NCBI GenBank assembly: GCA_025201845.1
Contig: MU603933.1
Location: 24,332 to 88,331, forward strand
From: Martensiomyces pterosporus
Taxonomy: Eukaryota > Kickxellomycota > Kickxellomycetes > Kickxellales > Kickxellaceae
DNA: 64,000 nt
Direction: 5' to 3'
A program made the position numbers and the translations under genes. Below the pieces are notes generated by a model. The model had not been told where the DNA came from and searched no databases. It saw nothing but the letters and a program-made list of their open reading frames with translations. Positions 38,393 to 48,462 of the stretch are shown one piece after another (within the stretch, counting starts at the first letter, position 1; each line of letters opens with the position of its first letter).

Positions 38393-40837
38393 TTACTCGG
38401 GCTTGATCTGCTTCCAGCTCGCCTCGTCGGGGTTTCCAACGAGGACAGCTGCAATGGTTGGGATGAGCTCCCTGTGGAGAGCCAGCCTCTCGTTCACAGA
38501 CACCGGTCTGATCTGCTGCACATAGGGCGCGATGCCATCCTTGCCCTTGCCAAACGAGAAGCGGAAGCTGAATACGCCAAAGTTCTTGCCATCGCTGCTG
38601 TCGACGCCAAGCATAAGGCGGGCGATCTCTGCGACAATTCTGACCATCTCCTTGTCAAACTCTGGATACATGCTGGCGCCAAACCTGCTGTCCAAGTACT
38701 GCCTAAACAGCTCTTCGGAGACCTCGATTTCGGTAGAAAGCACCTGGTAGGGCTCTGGCTTGTCGTCGTGCATCCTGATCGGGTAGCGGTAAATCCAGGT
38801 GTTCTTCTGCCACAGGTAGAGGCCGTCATCGGGGGTAATGAGCACAAGCTTCTCTGCAACGTGGTGCTCGCCCTGAGCAATTGCGGACGGCGTGCACCTC
38901 AGCGCAGTGGTGTATCCAACGTCAGCATGGCGCACGGCAGCGTTCCAGTCGCTTGTAATGATCTTTTGCGACCGCACATTGGGGATGGCCTGGTCGTTGG
39001 TGAGAAGCCAGGAGCAGTTGCTATCCATCATCGTCGCACCAATAAACTCTGCAATCTGCGTCTTCAGGTGGAAGCCAGGAGACAGCCAGTCCTGCGCACC
39101 AATGACGCTCTGGAATGCCAGCACAGTGTTCTCAGTCGAGAAAAACACGCTGTTGAGCGGGTGTTGGTTGCTTTCCTTGCCAGCATGCGGGATGTCGTCA
39201 AAGACGATATCTGCATCCTTGGCAACCTCGACCACACCAAAGCCCGCAGCCTTGATTGCCGAGACAGCCTCAGGGGTGGCTCCATGAACATACAGGTTCT
39301 TTGCCTGGCGGCTGGGAACTGGGAGGCTAGTGAGCACCGGTCTGGCTGCGCCCTTAGCGGTCTGCACCCAGCTCTCGGCAAGCTTCTCGTAGGCATCCAG
39401 CGCAAATTGCGTGGGTCCGTGGAAGATGGAGTGCAGGTACGCCTTTCTCTGGCTGGGGTCCTTCAGCCACTGCGGGCAGTAGTCGCGGGTCAAAACCTCG
39501 CCGTCTAGAATCGTCCTCGTGGGCCACAGGATGCTGAATGTCATCATCTGTCCCTGAGGAGTCAGGTAGAGGAACGGTGTGCAGTTCACATTTGGCTTGT
39601 CGCTGTGCTGAACTGAGAGGCCAACCTCGTCCTGGATATACCAGTTGGTCTGCTTCTCGAGGATTTGGCTGGGCGTTTGGCGGAGGTAGTCGTAGCCCTG
39701 GAAGTACCGCCACAGATCGCTGAAGACGCGCATGATGTGCTTTCTGCGCTCAGCGGGGTTGATATGCTGCTCGCCAACCACAATCTCGGGCCAGTGGACA
39801 GCATCCTTCTTGACGAGCGAGATTGACAGAGTGCCGTTCTCGAGCGTCCATGTCGACTCGTCCGTGTCGATAGCACCAAAGAGGTCGCCATCGATCACAG
39901 AATCGCCCGCAACAGCCACATTGAGGTGGTTTGATGCAAAAGCGCATTTGACATTCGATCTGTCTACAGCCGGTCCAACAGGGATATCGATGTCGATGCC
40001 ATCAAGCTTGCCGTTGTTTGATAGTGAGTACTGGCTACAACTGTAATCGCGGGTTCTCCAGTGAGTGGGCTGGGCACCGTCTTCGGGGCCGCCAGAGCCC
40101 ATCTGCTGCAGGACCTTTTCCTGCAGGGACTTTTGCGCCTCAGCGTTGCCATTGCGTTCATCTTCAGCTGCCATGACCGCCTCCACCAAATCGCCGCCAG
40201 TGCGTCTCAAAAGTTCGCGCGCCTTCTCCTCGCTCATGCCAGTCTGTGCGACGACAACAGGGATGTTGATCTCAATCTCCTCGGCCAGAGCAGCATCCAT
40301 ATCTTCACACTTTGTGTGATCCTTTGCTGGGATGTCGTAGATACCCGTTAGCTTCTCCATGCGCTCGAGCAAGCCAGGCACAGTGTCCAGTTGCTGAACT
40401 GCCTGGTCGATGGTGGTGGTCCAGGCATGGTCCACCAAAAAGACATTGCTGCTGGCCTCTAGCCTGTCCTTCTTGAAGCAAAGCTTATGTTCAGTGATCC
40501 CCCTCGAGTCACCGCTCTCATCCTCAGCCACATCTCTGAAAACGACGTATTCCCCGATATCGAATGTCTCCTTCGTTAGCTTTTTGTACAGGACTTGCCA
40601 CAGGTGTTTTGGAAGCCCCGCTGCTTCCAGCTGCTGCCTGTGTGTAGCTTCAAATTGTCCATACTGCAGCATAAAGGCACTGGCTTCATCGACTGAAGGA
40701 ATAGCTACAGCCAGACAAGCGAGATAGCATATACAGAGTAAGCGCCGCTGTGTGTGTGTATATATGCTTGTGCTTATGCTCGGCCACTTGTCCGCATTCG
40801 TTCTGGCATGCTTACCTGAATTGCCACCGATAGCCAT
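38393..40837 (-). CDS. TTLL12-like tubulin-tyrosine-ligase-family protein with inserted UBA-like and CS (NudC/p23-like) module
   Basis: Exon 1 is 40837-40816 (MAIGGNS plus one base) and exon 2 is 40704-38393, giving 777 residues. Residues 17-130 (FMLQYGQFEATHRQQLEAAG; LVDHAWTTT; QQLDTVPGLLERMEKLTGI) match the SET-like N-terminal half of TTLL12. Residues about 149-189 (VVAQTGMSEEKARELLRRTG then GDLVEAVMAAE) look like the UBA of NAC-alpha/HYPK. Residues about 221-316 (YSLSNNG; VKCAFASNHLNVAVAG; DGDLFGAI; STWTLENGTLSISLVK) look like a CS domain. TTLL12 similarity resumes at 329 (MRVFSDLWRYFQGYDYLRQ; WYIQDEVGLSVQHSD), and the TTL-type domain runs to the end. TTLL12 has no proven ligase activity and is linked to histone and tubulin marks. 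The 111-base intron is a multiple of three and has no stop codon. Confidence 0.8.
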   Translation of the reverse strand: MAIGGNSGKHARTNADKWPSISTSIYTHTQRRLLCICYLACLAVAIPSVDEASAFMLQYGQFEATHRQQLEAAGLPKHLWQVLYKKLTKETFDIGEYVVFRDVAEDESGDSRGITEHKLCFKKDRLEASSNVFLVDHAWTTTIDQAVQQLDTVPGLLERMEKLTGIYDIPAKDHTKCEDMDAALAEEIEINIPVVVAQTGMSEEKARELLRRTGGDLVEAVMAAEDERNGNAEAQKSLQEKVLQQMGSGGPEDGAQPTHWRTRDYSCSQYSLSNNGKLDGIDIDIPVGPAVDRSNVKCAFASNHLNVAVAGDSVIDGDLFGAIDTDESTWTLENGTLSISLVKKDAVHWPEIVVGEQHINPAERRKHIMRVFSDLWRYFQGYDYLRQTPSQILEKQTNWYIQDEVGLSVQHSDKPNVNCTPFLYLTPQGQMMTFSILWPTRTILDGEVLTRDYCPQWLKDPSQRKAYLHSIFHGPTQFALDAYEKLAESWVQTAKGAARPVLTSLPVPSRQAKNLYVHGATPEAVSAIKAAGFGVVEVAKDADIVFDDIPHAGKESNQHPLNSVFFSTENTVLAFQSVIGAQDWLSPGFHLKTQIAEFIGATMMDSNCSWLLTNDQAIPNVRSQKIITSDWNAAVRHADVGYTTALRCTPSAIAQGEHHVAEKLVLITPDDGLYLWQKNTWIYRYPIRMHDDKPEPYQVLSTEIEVSEELFRQYLDSRFGASMYPEFDKEMVRIVAEIARLMLGVDSSDGKNFGVFSFRFSFGKGKDGIAPYVQQIRPVSVNERLALHRELIPTIAAVLVGNPDEASWKQIKPE

Positions 40838-41057
40838 GCTTTGTTGTGTTTTCAAGGAGACAAAGAATATAGTTGCGAACAAAAGATGGTATGGCAAAGA
40901 GAGTAAAGAAAGCAGGGCCTCGATCAGTGTCCGAAGAGCTGTTTTAAAAGCCAACCAAAAGAGAAAAAAAATTGCAATTGATAGGAGTAGGGCTGACTTG
41001 TGGAGATTGGGCCAACGTTCCAGAATGAACCATCTCAGCATGGGACAGCTTGGAGGC

Positions 41058-41850
41058 TCAGCCCGACATGTCTCGCTTACGCCCACGCTGGCGCACCTCG
41101 TCTAGCCGCTTGAGCACGGCAATTGCTGCCTGGTCGTCCTTACCACTGTAGGCCTCCAAAACGCATGCGAACAGCTGCTCCGAGTTCGGGTGCGTGCTAA
41201 CAAACGCGCGCTCCAGGACATACAGATCAACGGCCTTGTCCTCAACACTGGGCGAAATATGGCTCAACCCAAAGTCAATAAGCACGATTTCACCCGCCTT
41301 GTCCACGATCATATTGGATGTGGTCAGGTCGCCATGGACGATATTGGCCGAATGCATCTTCAGCAGAATCCGACCAACAGTCTCCATGATCTCCTTCTCC
41401 TTCTCTCCGTCGCTGTTGCCAAAGATCCATTCCTTGAGCGTTTGGCCGTCGATGAATTCGATGTAGAGAGTAGACGTGTCCTTGTCTGTTCTAATTACGC
41501 CGGGTACCTTGATTCCGTTCTCGCAGCATCTCTTCAAGCTGCGCGCCTCCTGATTGAGCCTGCCGCGAGTCAGCCTGCGGTCGAGATCCGGGTGTCTGTA
41601 TGTCTTGGAGAAGCGCTGCTTTGCAATCGCTGTCCGCCCATCAATCGTCGTCTTGTAAACACGCTATGCTTCAGCAAGTGGCGCGCACACGAAATTCAAA
41701 GTGAGTCTGTGTCCACATGAGCTGGAAAGTGCTCAAAGTTGGATAGCACGCACAATACAGCCACATGGTGGTGGTGGTGGTGGTGGTGGTGGTGGTGGTG
41801 GTCTCACTTACCGCCTCGGCGCCCTGTCGAATCAATTCCTGCTCTGTCAT
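41058..41850 (-). CDS. BUD32: KEOPS/EKC complex kinase Bud32 (PRPK)
   Basis: Exon 1 is 41850-41812 (MTEQELIRQGAEA) and exon 2 is 41663-41058, joined in phase 0; 214 residues. The compact kinase has the Bud32 start GAEARVYK, ATP Lys28 (AIAKQRF), YRHPDLDRRLTRGRLNQEAR, catalytic Asp125 in HGDLTTSN, DFG at 143-145, EDKAVDLYVLERAF and STHPNSE, and a basic end (RQRGRKR). Bud32 is an atypical small kinase of the KEOPS complex that, with Kae1/Gon7/Pcc1/Cgi121, makes the t6A modification of tRNAs. Length is near the archaeal/minimal form; yeast has 261 residues. Exon 1 is required because the second exon alone has no start. Confidence 0.92.
41766..41802. repeat. (TGG)n microsatellite in the BUD32 intron
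   Basis: About 12 uninterrupted TGG units. On the coding (minus) strand they form a CCA run starting within about 10 bases of the intron donor site. Confidence 0.9.
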
Positions 41851-42122
41851 ATCAAGTATGCCCCTGTGGGTTGTTCAAATAAAAAGGCAGGGCCAAATTC
41901 CTGTGCGCAATTTTTGTGCTGTATATCCAGAAAACGTCACCGTTTGTGTGATCGCATAAAGGAAATGGGAGAGACGGCTCAGCTGCCAGCCCACACCAAA
42001 AGAACGCACGCCAACAGGGCAGCGCGTAAGTGCTCCATGGTTTATTATTAAGAGGCAAACACCCGCTTGACTTTAAAGAAAGGCGATAATATATAGCGAC
42101 AGCACTGGAGTGGAGCGAGGAG

Positions 42123-45100
42123 TTAGAGTGATTCCATCGACTGATCCACGTGCTCATAAATAGACAGCAGCGGCGACTCTGGGTCAATACGACACGCCTT
42201 GAGGCACTTTTTGAGCTTGGCCGCATCGACGTCTCCATAGGCAATGTCCGCTGGCCAGTCAAACAGCGTCTCCTCATGCAAGTACGAGTAGTTATCAATG
42301 GTGCCAAGGGGAATCTGGAGGTGGAAGCGTCGCCGGAACTGCTTCGAGAAGAACAAGATCCGCACCTGAATCCCGTTGCTATAGGAGAGCTCAACAAAGG
42401 TGCGGCGCTTGACCTTCTTGACATCACTCAAAAGCGCCTTGATCAACACATTGGTCTTCATCACTGCGATCACGTACTGTCGCATGTTCAGACCAGATGT
42501 GTCAATGCTATCCTTAATAGCCGCGTTCCAGTCGATATCGGGGTGGAGCGACGTGAACTCGGCACTGGCGTCGAGGCGGAGCTTTGCGAACTCGTCATAC
42601 ACAAACTCGCATTTCTCCTCGGCCGCATCAACCAGACGAAGTCCGTTGATGGCCAAAAGGACGTTCTGGATGCTCTTCTTCTCCGTCACCTCGCGGTCAA
42701 ACACTGTGCTCGTCTTTTGCAGAGCCTGGATCTCCGTTCTGAGCTGCTCCATTTTCGCGCTCTGCTCCTCGCGCTGCTTTCTGAGCCCGCTCAGCTTGGC
42801 CCTGAGCTCCTTGAAGTCGCTGACCAGTTTTCCCGTGCCTTCCTTGGATGCATCCTGAGAGAGCTTCTGTTTGACCTTGGATATTCGCAGCAGCAGCTCC
42901 TCCTTCCGCTGAGCGAGCAGTGCATTTTGCTCCCCAAAGAACTCGCGGTAGCTGTCAAAGTTGGTCGGACTGCCGTCAGCAATCTTGCTGACATCTTTGT
43001 CCACCTCAAACAGGCCAGAGAGCGACGAGCAGTACTCGAGTCTGGCTGTGAGCTTGGCCTTCTTAAACAGGGGCTCGAGTCTCTGCGGAAAAGTAGTGGT
43101 GCTTCTAAGCTCGTCAGAAATCGAGGGGACCAAGCTCTGGCGGCTGTAAGCGTCGAATATAGGGAACGCAAGGCCTGCTCTGGCCAAATCGCCAAGAGAG
43201 GGTGCCGAATCAATGTTGTTGGGCGGAGGTAGATAGCGCAGTGCAGGCAGAGAGGGCAAGGCATCCAAATCAAAAGTGGGTTCGGGCTCAGGTTCAGGCG
43301 TGGGTTCCTTTGCGATGAGTACCTCGGGCGAGGCTAGTCCAGTGTCCCTGTCCATGTCCATGTCCATGCCCATGCCCATGTCTTGACTGTTGCTGCCCTG
43401 GTTCTGGTGCGTATCTAGCGTTTCAGCAGCATGGATTGAGCTGGATCGTCTCCTTGAGCGGGAGGAGCGGCAGCTGGGCGTATCGACAGCAGGCGAGGCG
43501 CTTGCTGACGGAACAGACATAAAGTCCGCGACACCAGGGGCTGGGGAGGCGGCTGCGATCTGACTAACTGGCGTTCTTGGCGTGGCAGCAGGTCGAGTTG
43601 CTGAGCGCGTGGCCGATCTAGTTGCTGAACGAGTTGATCGGTGGGGTGTGGCAGATTGGACGGGCGTCTGGAGAGCTGCAGCAAACTGAAGTGGAGTTGC
43701 AGCATGCTGCTGTGCAACAGCTGGCGAGTTTGGGAATAGCTGTCCTGCAGCAGTGACGGTTGAAGCGGCCACATCGGGAGTCTGGGAAGACAGGCTGTTT
43801 TGAGCAAGTGGCGTAGCTATCGGTGTTCTCCTGGGCGTGATTCTCGGAGTCCTTTTAGGTGTGCTTGCCACATTCGTGCGCAGAGGCGTATGGCTGTTTT
43901 GAGGTTCTACAGCAGCATTTGCAGGCAAGGCAGAGCCAGACAGTGTGCTAGAGCTCGGGGTATCAGGACTGGCAGCGCTCTCTTCTTCCATTTGGCTGTC
44001 GTCATATTGATTATGTGCTAGCCTGGGCACAACCCCTGTCAGGTCCATGGTAACAGCGTCATCGTTGTCATTTCCGTCGTTTTCCTCGCCCTCGTCGCTG
44101 TAATCCTCAGCACCGACTTGAATAGTGTTTTCCTTGTCCTCATTATCGCTGTCTTCTTCGGCAACGAACCCAACACGCGTAGCGTCGTTGTCAGTCGTGC
44201 TCTGAGTATGTTGATCCAGCGAGTTTGGGTGCGGCGTAGAGGCAAGCTGTGAGATTATGTTGTCAAGGAGGCTCGTATCCTGCAGGCCGCTGTTTGACTG
44301 CAAGAGCATGTCAAGGAAGTTAGCGGCATCAGCGCCGCCTAGAACAGTGGTAGATCCGCTAGCGCCCGTTGGCTGCTCTCCAGTGTTATTGCCATTGTCT
44401 CTCTCACCCTCATCATCATCCTCAATGATAGACTGGCCATTGTCCTCGTCGTCATCATCATCGTCGATGGCGCCCATATCGACAGTGCCGGTCAGCTCCA
44501 TAGTCACTGCATCGTCATCTCCATCCTCGTCTTCCAAGTCATCGTCGTCGTCGTCATCATCATCCAGGATATTGGCATAGCTTTGATTCTGGAGTTCCGA
44601 AATGGCCTCTGCGTCAGTGAGAGCACCCGAGTCCGTGCTGTCACCCTGCAGATCCATCAGGAACGAGCTCTCGCTGCTGTGGACAGAATCGGCTGAGTCG
44701 GAGTGGCGGACAGAGACATCAAAGCTCTCGTTGCTGTTCATAGAGGTCTCTTCAATGGCCGAGATCGACCCCAAGTCAAATCCAACAATCCCAGTCTGCG
44801 ACGAGATATCGGGGATCGCAAATGTATTGTCGCCTTGTGGTGCGCGCTGCTTCTCTTCCGGTATCTCAAACATCCTTACATGCGCTGTTGGCGCAAAGCT
44901 GACCCGCCTGCCAATCGATTTGCGGCTCTTGCGCCGTTCCTCACGCTGAGACACCTCCGCCTCAGTAATCGGAGCGTCCTTCAGGATGCTGGTTGGCAGC
45001 GACGACTGGTCCTAAATGAAGAGAGAAAGAACAGGAGGCCCATTGTTAATACGAGCCAGCATGTGCTACGTGTGCGGCGAGCTTTTTGTCTGTTGGCAGA

Positions 45101-45192
45101 GGCAGTGCCAGCATAACACGTACATTCGGCTTGAAGCGCTTTGGAGAGGAGCCTTGACCGCCAGTGTTGGAAGAGTTGCTTGAGGCACTCAT
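42123..45192 (-). CDS. SPC7: Kinetochore scaffold Spc7/KNL1
   Basis: Exon 1 is 45192-45124 (MSASSNSSNTGGQGSSPKRF) and exon 2 is 45011-42123, phase 0, giving 985 residues. The N-terminus has both PP1 docking sites in KNL1 order, SILK at 31-34 and RRVSFAP with RVSF at 59-62. Two MELT motifs, VTMELTG (194-197) and VTMDLTG (345-348), are the Mps1-phosphorylated sites for Bub3/Bub1. Long acidic (DDDDDDDDD) and Ser/Thr stretches, a TRSA repeat near residues 480-495, a coiled coil (about 660-810) and a C-terminal RWD-like region follow. The segment PSLGDLARAGLAFPIFD is typical of the Spc7 C-terminal domain. The protein links the Mis12 complex to microtubules and the spindle checkpoint. Other fungal KNL1s also have few MELT motifs. 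Confidence 0.93.
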
Positions 45193-45743
45193 GGTATCGC
45201 GAACAAGCAGGATTTCGAGAGTGCCAATTAAAGTAGGGGATAAGAAATGGGCATAAAAGGGCACAAGGGTGTTTGAATTTTATTGGAAGAAAAACAAGAG
45301 GGCAATAGGAAAAGCGGCGCGCTTGCAGGGTAGAAAAGTGCTCAAGGGCTTTTGGTTGCTGCTTGGTGCTGGCGTATAAAGTAAACAAGGCACGCTTTTC
45401 TGTCCGGAAGCCGTCGCGTAAACAAAGGCCAAGCATGATTCGACTCACGTGACTCGAGCCGCATTTGCTGCCAGCTTCGAGGTCTTGGGATTTGGGCGGC
45501 AATTTCAAAATGGAGCTAGAAGCGGGAGCTTGCGCTGCTCTGATTCTGTTCCGCCTCTTGTCTAAGCTCGCGTCCTTTTATCCACCAGCCCTACGTTTCA
45601 TTCTATACAAGCACGCGCTTCTCAGCACTTTGGCCAACGAGTCCGCGCTCTTGTAACCAGCGACAATCTGAAACCCTCGATTTCGAGTGTGCTTTAGAAA
45701 GACTCGCTTTAGCTCGCAGCAGCAGCAGCAAATATAGACGGAA
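45193..45743. promoter_or_regulatory. Divergent promoter region of SPC7 and V-ATPase subunit e
   Basis: 551 bases between divergent start codons. A palindromic TCACGTGA lies at 45445-45452. No gene is seen. Confidence 0.5.
45445..45452. promoter_or_regulatory. TCACGTGA E-box palindrome
   Basis: Perfect octamer, same as at 4787-4794. It lies about 250 bases from the SPC7 start and about 290 bases from the VMA9 start. Likely bHLH (Cbf1-type) site by motif only. Confidence 0.4.
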
Positions 45744-45959
45744 ATGGGCGGGGCTCTCGTGTTCTGGGTCGGCGTAATCACCGCGGCTATCTGCGTCGCC
45801 ATGCTGTTCACTTTCAAAAACATGTCGGACCCCACGCTGTGGCGGACGTGCTCTATACTCACGCTCTCGTGCTGCTACCTCATGTGGGCCATCACCTATC
45901 TGGCACAGCTGCATCCTATCATCATACCCAAGCGCGACAACTTGAGAGTAGACCTGTAG
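45744..45959 (+). CDS. VMA9: V-type ATPase subunit e (Vma9)
   Basis: The 71-residue ORF has two membrane helices (about 4-25 and 33-56). It ends with the family motif LMWAITYLAQLHPIIIPKRD followed by NLRVDL, and an RT at about 34-35 sits before helix 2, as in yeast Vma9 and animal ATP6V0E. Subunit e is a small component of the V0 sector needed for assembly of the proton pump in the vacuole membrane. The small size and two-helix plan match the family, so it is a real gene despite its length. It is intron-free. Confidence 0.92.
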   Translation: MGGALVFWVGVITAAICVAMLFTFKNMSDPTLWRTCSILTLSCCYLMWAITYLAQLHPIIIPKRDNLRVDL

Positions 45960-46355
45960 ACACCGCTTTGTCCAACGTGGCTGCGTGTACCGGTGCTGTT
46001 CGATCGGATAGCTCTTATTTTTGCTGGTATACGCCATTTGCTCTTTCGCTTCTTTCTCTCGCCTTGTTCTCTATTACCAGCCTATACATATATTGGCAGT
46101 ACACGACCTGTTTACCAGGCCTGTGCTCCTTGCAAGAGTAGCAAAGCTTCGGCTCGCTCTGTGGAAATGCGCCCCATGTGCCTCAAACCATAAACGCCAT
46201 TTAAACTGCGATTTTGGGCCAGCCTCCTGCTGAGAGTTGGGGGAGTTTTTGCGTGTGCATGCTCTTTGTTTCGCCCACCAGCTCCTTCACGCTCAGCTCT
46301 GTTGTATGTAATATATCTTGTCGTGCCAACAAACGCATCTCCGTGCCGAAACAAG
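45960..46355. other. Intergenic region VMA9 / RPC17
   Basis: Holds the VMA9 3' end and RPC17 promoter. The RPC17 reading frame is open from 46266 but the real start is 46356. No extra gene is seen. Confidence 0.5.
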
Positions 46356-46859
46356 ATGGAGGTTCTTAGTCGTCAGGAAGCACTGCTAACCAACTACGAG
46401 GTTCTCCAGGTTCTCAAGGAAGAAGACGAGCGGCACAAGAAGCTCAAGTCCTCGGCCGACCACAAATATCCCGAAAACGTGACGACACTCAAATTCGAGG
46501 CCCTGCAGTACTTGAACGCAACACCATGCGCAGCACAGTCTGCAGAGCAGATCGCGGCACTCAAGGGGGAGCTGACGGTGGACTGGGAGTTGACAAAGGC
46601 TGAGGCGCTTCAGATTATCAATCTCCGGCCCACAGTGCCGGCCGTCCTTGACACAATCATTGAGGAGCGCGAGGAGCGGCTGGAGGTTGAGGACCTCATG
46701 CAGCTGGCGGAAGTTGTTGTCGCTGCGCTGCCCAGGGATGAAGGCGAGGAGGACGAGGAGGCGGAGGATGTGGAGATGGAGGGCGACGAGGACAAGGGTG
46801 GTGAGGACAAGGGTGGTGAGGACAAGAGTGGTGAGGACCAGGAGATGGCCGAGAACTAG
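46356..46859 (+). CDS. RPC17: RNA polymerase III subunit RPC17 (C17/CRCP)
   Basis: The ATG at 46356 (MEVLSRQEALLTNYEVLQVL) gives 167 residues; an upstream in-frame start at 46266 is leader sequence. The N-terminal start and the helical domain (LKFEALQYLNATPCAAQSAE; LTKAEALQIINLRPTVPAV; IIEEREERLEVEDL) match the C17 subunit, which with C25 forms the Pol III stalk and contacts TFIIIB during initiation at tRNA and 5S genes. The last 40 residues are acidic repeats (GGEDKGGEDKSGED), probably disordered. Yeast Rpc17 has 161 residues. It lies 285 bases before RPP1 on the same strand. Confidence 0.9.
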   Translation: MEVLSRQEALLTNYEVLQVLKEEDERHKKLKSSADHKYPENVTTLKFEALQYLNATPCAAQSAEQIAALKGELTVDWELTKAEALQIINLRPTVPAVLDTIIEEREERLEVEDLMQLAEVVVAALPRDEGEEDEEAEDVEMEGDEDKGGEDKGGEDKSGEDQEMAEN

Positions 46860-47144
46860 TAGAGGCAAAGGCTTGTTTGAGTGTTTTTTTTTTTGATCCT
46901 GGCTGCAGCTGAATTGAAAGAGGCTTGACCCATGTCGAGCCGGTCATGTGGGGCACAGCTAGTCTACCATTATAGTAAATCTGGCTGGGACTGAAATTCA
47001 GATATTCATAAATATGCTGTTTTTTTTTTGGCTCGGTGCTTGCTCGAAAACTCGTTTCTGGCTATTACCCAAGCTCGATAGTTCGCATTCTTGTCAGTTG
47101 TCGCTGCGGCGTGTTGCACATTAGAGGAGCAATTGACAGCAGTT

Positions 47145-48026
47145 ATGTTTTATGATCTGAATATTGCGCTGCCCGAGTCGGCCGGAAAGCCCAACGGCCA
47201 CGTGAGTTCTCAGGACTGGACACAGGTCGTGCAGGCAGTTGAGCAGGCTCGTGAGTTCGGATACGGCGTGGTAGCGCTGAACCAAACTATTCAGGGCAAA
47301 GTGACTCCCGCGCACCTGAAAATATGGACCTCCGTCCCCCGTATCAAGGGCGCGATCTACAGCTGGAACACGGAGGACGGCACGCGCCTACCTGCCAAGG
47401 CCACAGACAGGGTACCCAGAGGCAGCATCCGCATTCTCCGGCGCCTAACCTCCGTCCTGACGGATGCATCGCAGGGCCACGGATTGACGAGCAACGGCAA
47501 CCCCACTGTGAGTGAGTACGACATCGTGGCTGCGCGCCCCACGTCAGATAAGCTGCTGTTTGCGGCGAGCAGCGGGACCTGGGACGCAATTGACGTTATT
47601 TCGCTGGATATGGGCACGCGGTGGGGCTTTTTCGCCAAGCACAAGACAGTTGGCCAGGCGCTGGAGATGGGGTACTCGTTTGAGATCGCGTATGCGCCTG
47701 CGCTCACGGATCCATCGAGCCGGAGGCAGTGGGTCAGCAATGCGGCGAGCATCGTGCGAGTTACGAGGGGAAAGGGCGTTGTGTGGACAAGCGGTGCTGG
47801 CAGAGCATTCGACGTTAGGCCCCCCTATGATATCGTCAACTTGGGCAGCGTGCTGCAGCTCAACGGGGACCTCTCAAAGCGGGCCCTCACGACGAACGCG
47901 CGGTCGGCCCTGATTCACGCGTATACGAGAACAGAGACACTGAGGGCCGTCATTGCGGTTGCTCAGCCGCCGTCGAGCGATGCCGACGGGCCTGTGCGCA
48001 AAAAGGCGAAGACAGCCAAGCAATAG
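47145..48026 (+). CDS. RPP1: Ribonuclease P/MRP protein subunit RPP1 (RPP30)
   Basis: The ATG at 47145 (MFYDLNIALPESA) gives 293 residues. The TIM-barrel-like Rpp30 fold is indicated by the start, FGYGVVALNQTIQGKV, KLLFAASSGTWDAIDVISLD, FEIAYAPALTDPSSRRQWV and VVWTSGAGRAFDVRPPYDI. Rpp30 is a core protein of nuclear RNase P (tRNA 5' end) and RNase MRP (rRNA). The C-terminus ends in a basic tail (KKAKTAKQ). The upstream in-frame extension to 47091 is not used because the family starts with MFYDLN. Same strand as RPC17. Confidence 0.92.
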   Translation: MFYDLNIALPESAGKPNGHVSSQDWTQVVQAVEQAREFGYGVVALNQTIQGKVTPAHLKIWTSVPRIKGAIYSWNTEDGTRLPAKATDRVPRGSIRILRRLTSVLTDASQGHGLTSNGNPTVSEYDIVAARPTSDKLLFAASSGTWDAIDVISLDMGTRWGFFAKHKTVGQALEMGYSFEIAYAPALTDPSSRRQWVSNAASIVRVTRGKGVVWTSGAGRAFDVRPPYDIVNLGSVLQLNGDLSKRALTTNARSALIHAYTRTETLRAVIAVAQPPSSDADGPVRKKAKTAKQ

Positions 48027-48462
48027 ACAGAGCGAGTAGCCGGCTCCTAGTACATTTTTCTTTTTGACGTCAATCAAGCCATTCGCAGCTTGGGAGCTGT
48101 CTCGTGTGGACGTGGGAAGGAGTGACCTCAGAGGCGCTGCAGTGCTGGCGAGTGTGGGAATGCTGCTGGTTGTTGCAAATCATGGGTGGCTTGAGAGCGA
48201 CTGCAGCAGCAGGGCTAGGCGTGCAGCTCTCCCACGGCTGTGACCGCTCATCTGAGCTGGCGCGCCGAAATAGTGCGAGGGCAGCAACGAAAAGGCGGGT
48301 AAGGGGCGGAGGTGCTCAGCAGTAACAGAGCGGGGACCCCACTTCTCTGTCGCTTAAAGGCAGGACTGCACGAAAGCCCAGCTCCCTCCATCGCCCTTTC
48401 TTCAGTCTCTGAATACATTCTCTATTGCCAACTCCGCCAGCTATCTCAGGTTCAGCTTCCAA
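48027..48462. other. Intergenic region RPP1 / kynureninase
   Basis: Carries the RPP1 3' end and the kynureninase promoter and leader. ORF 48312-48707 is a shadow of the next gene. Nothing else is seen. Confidence 0.5.
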
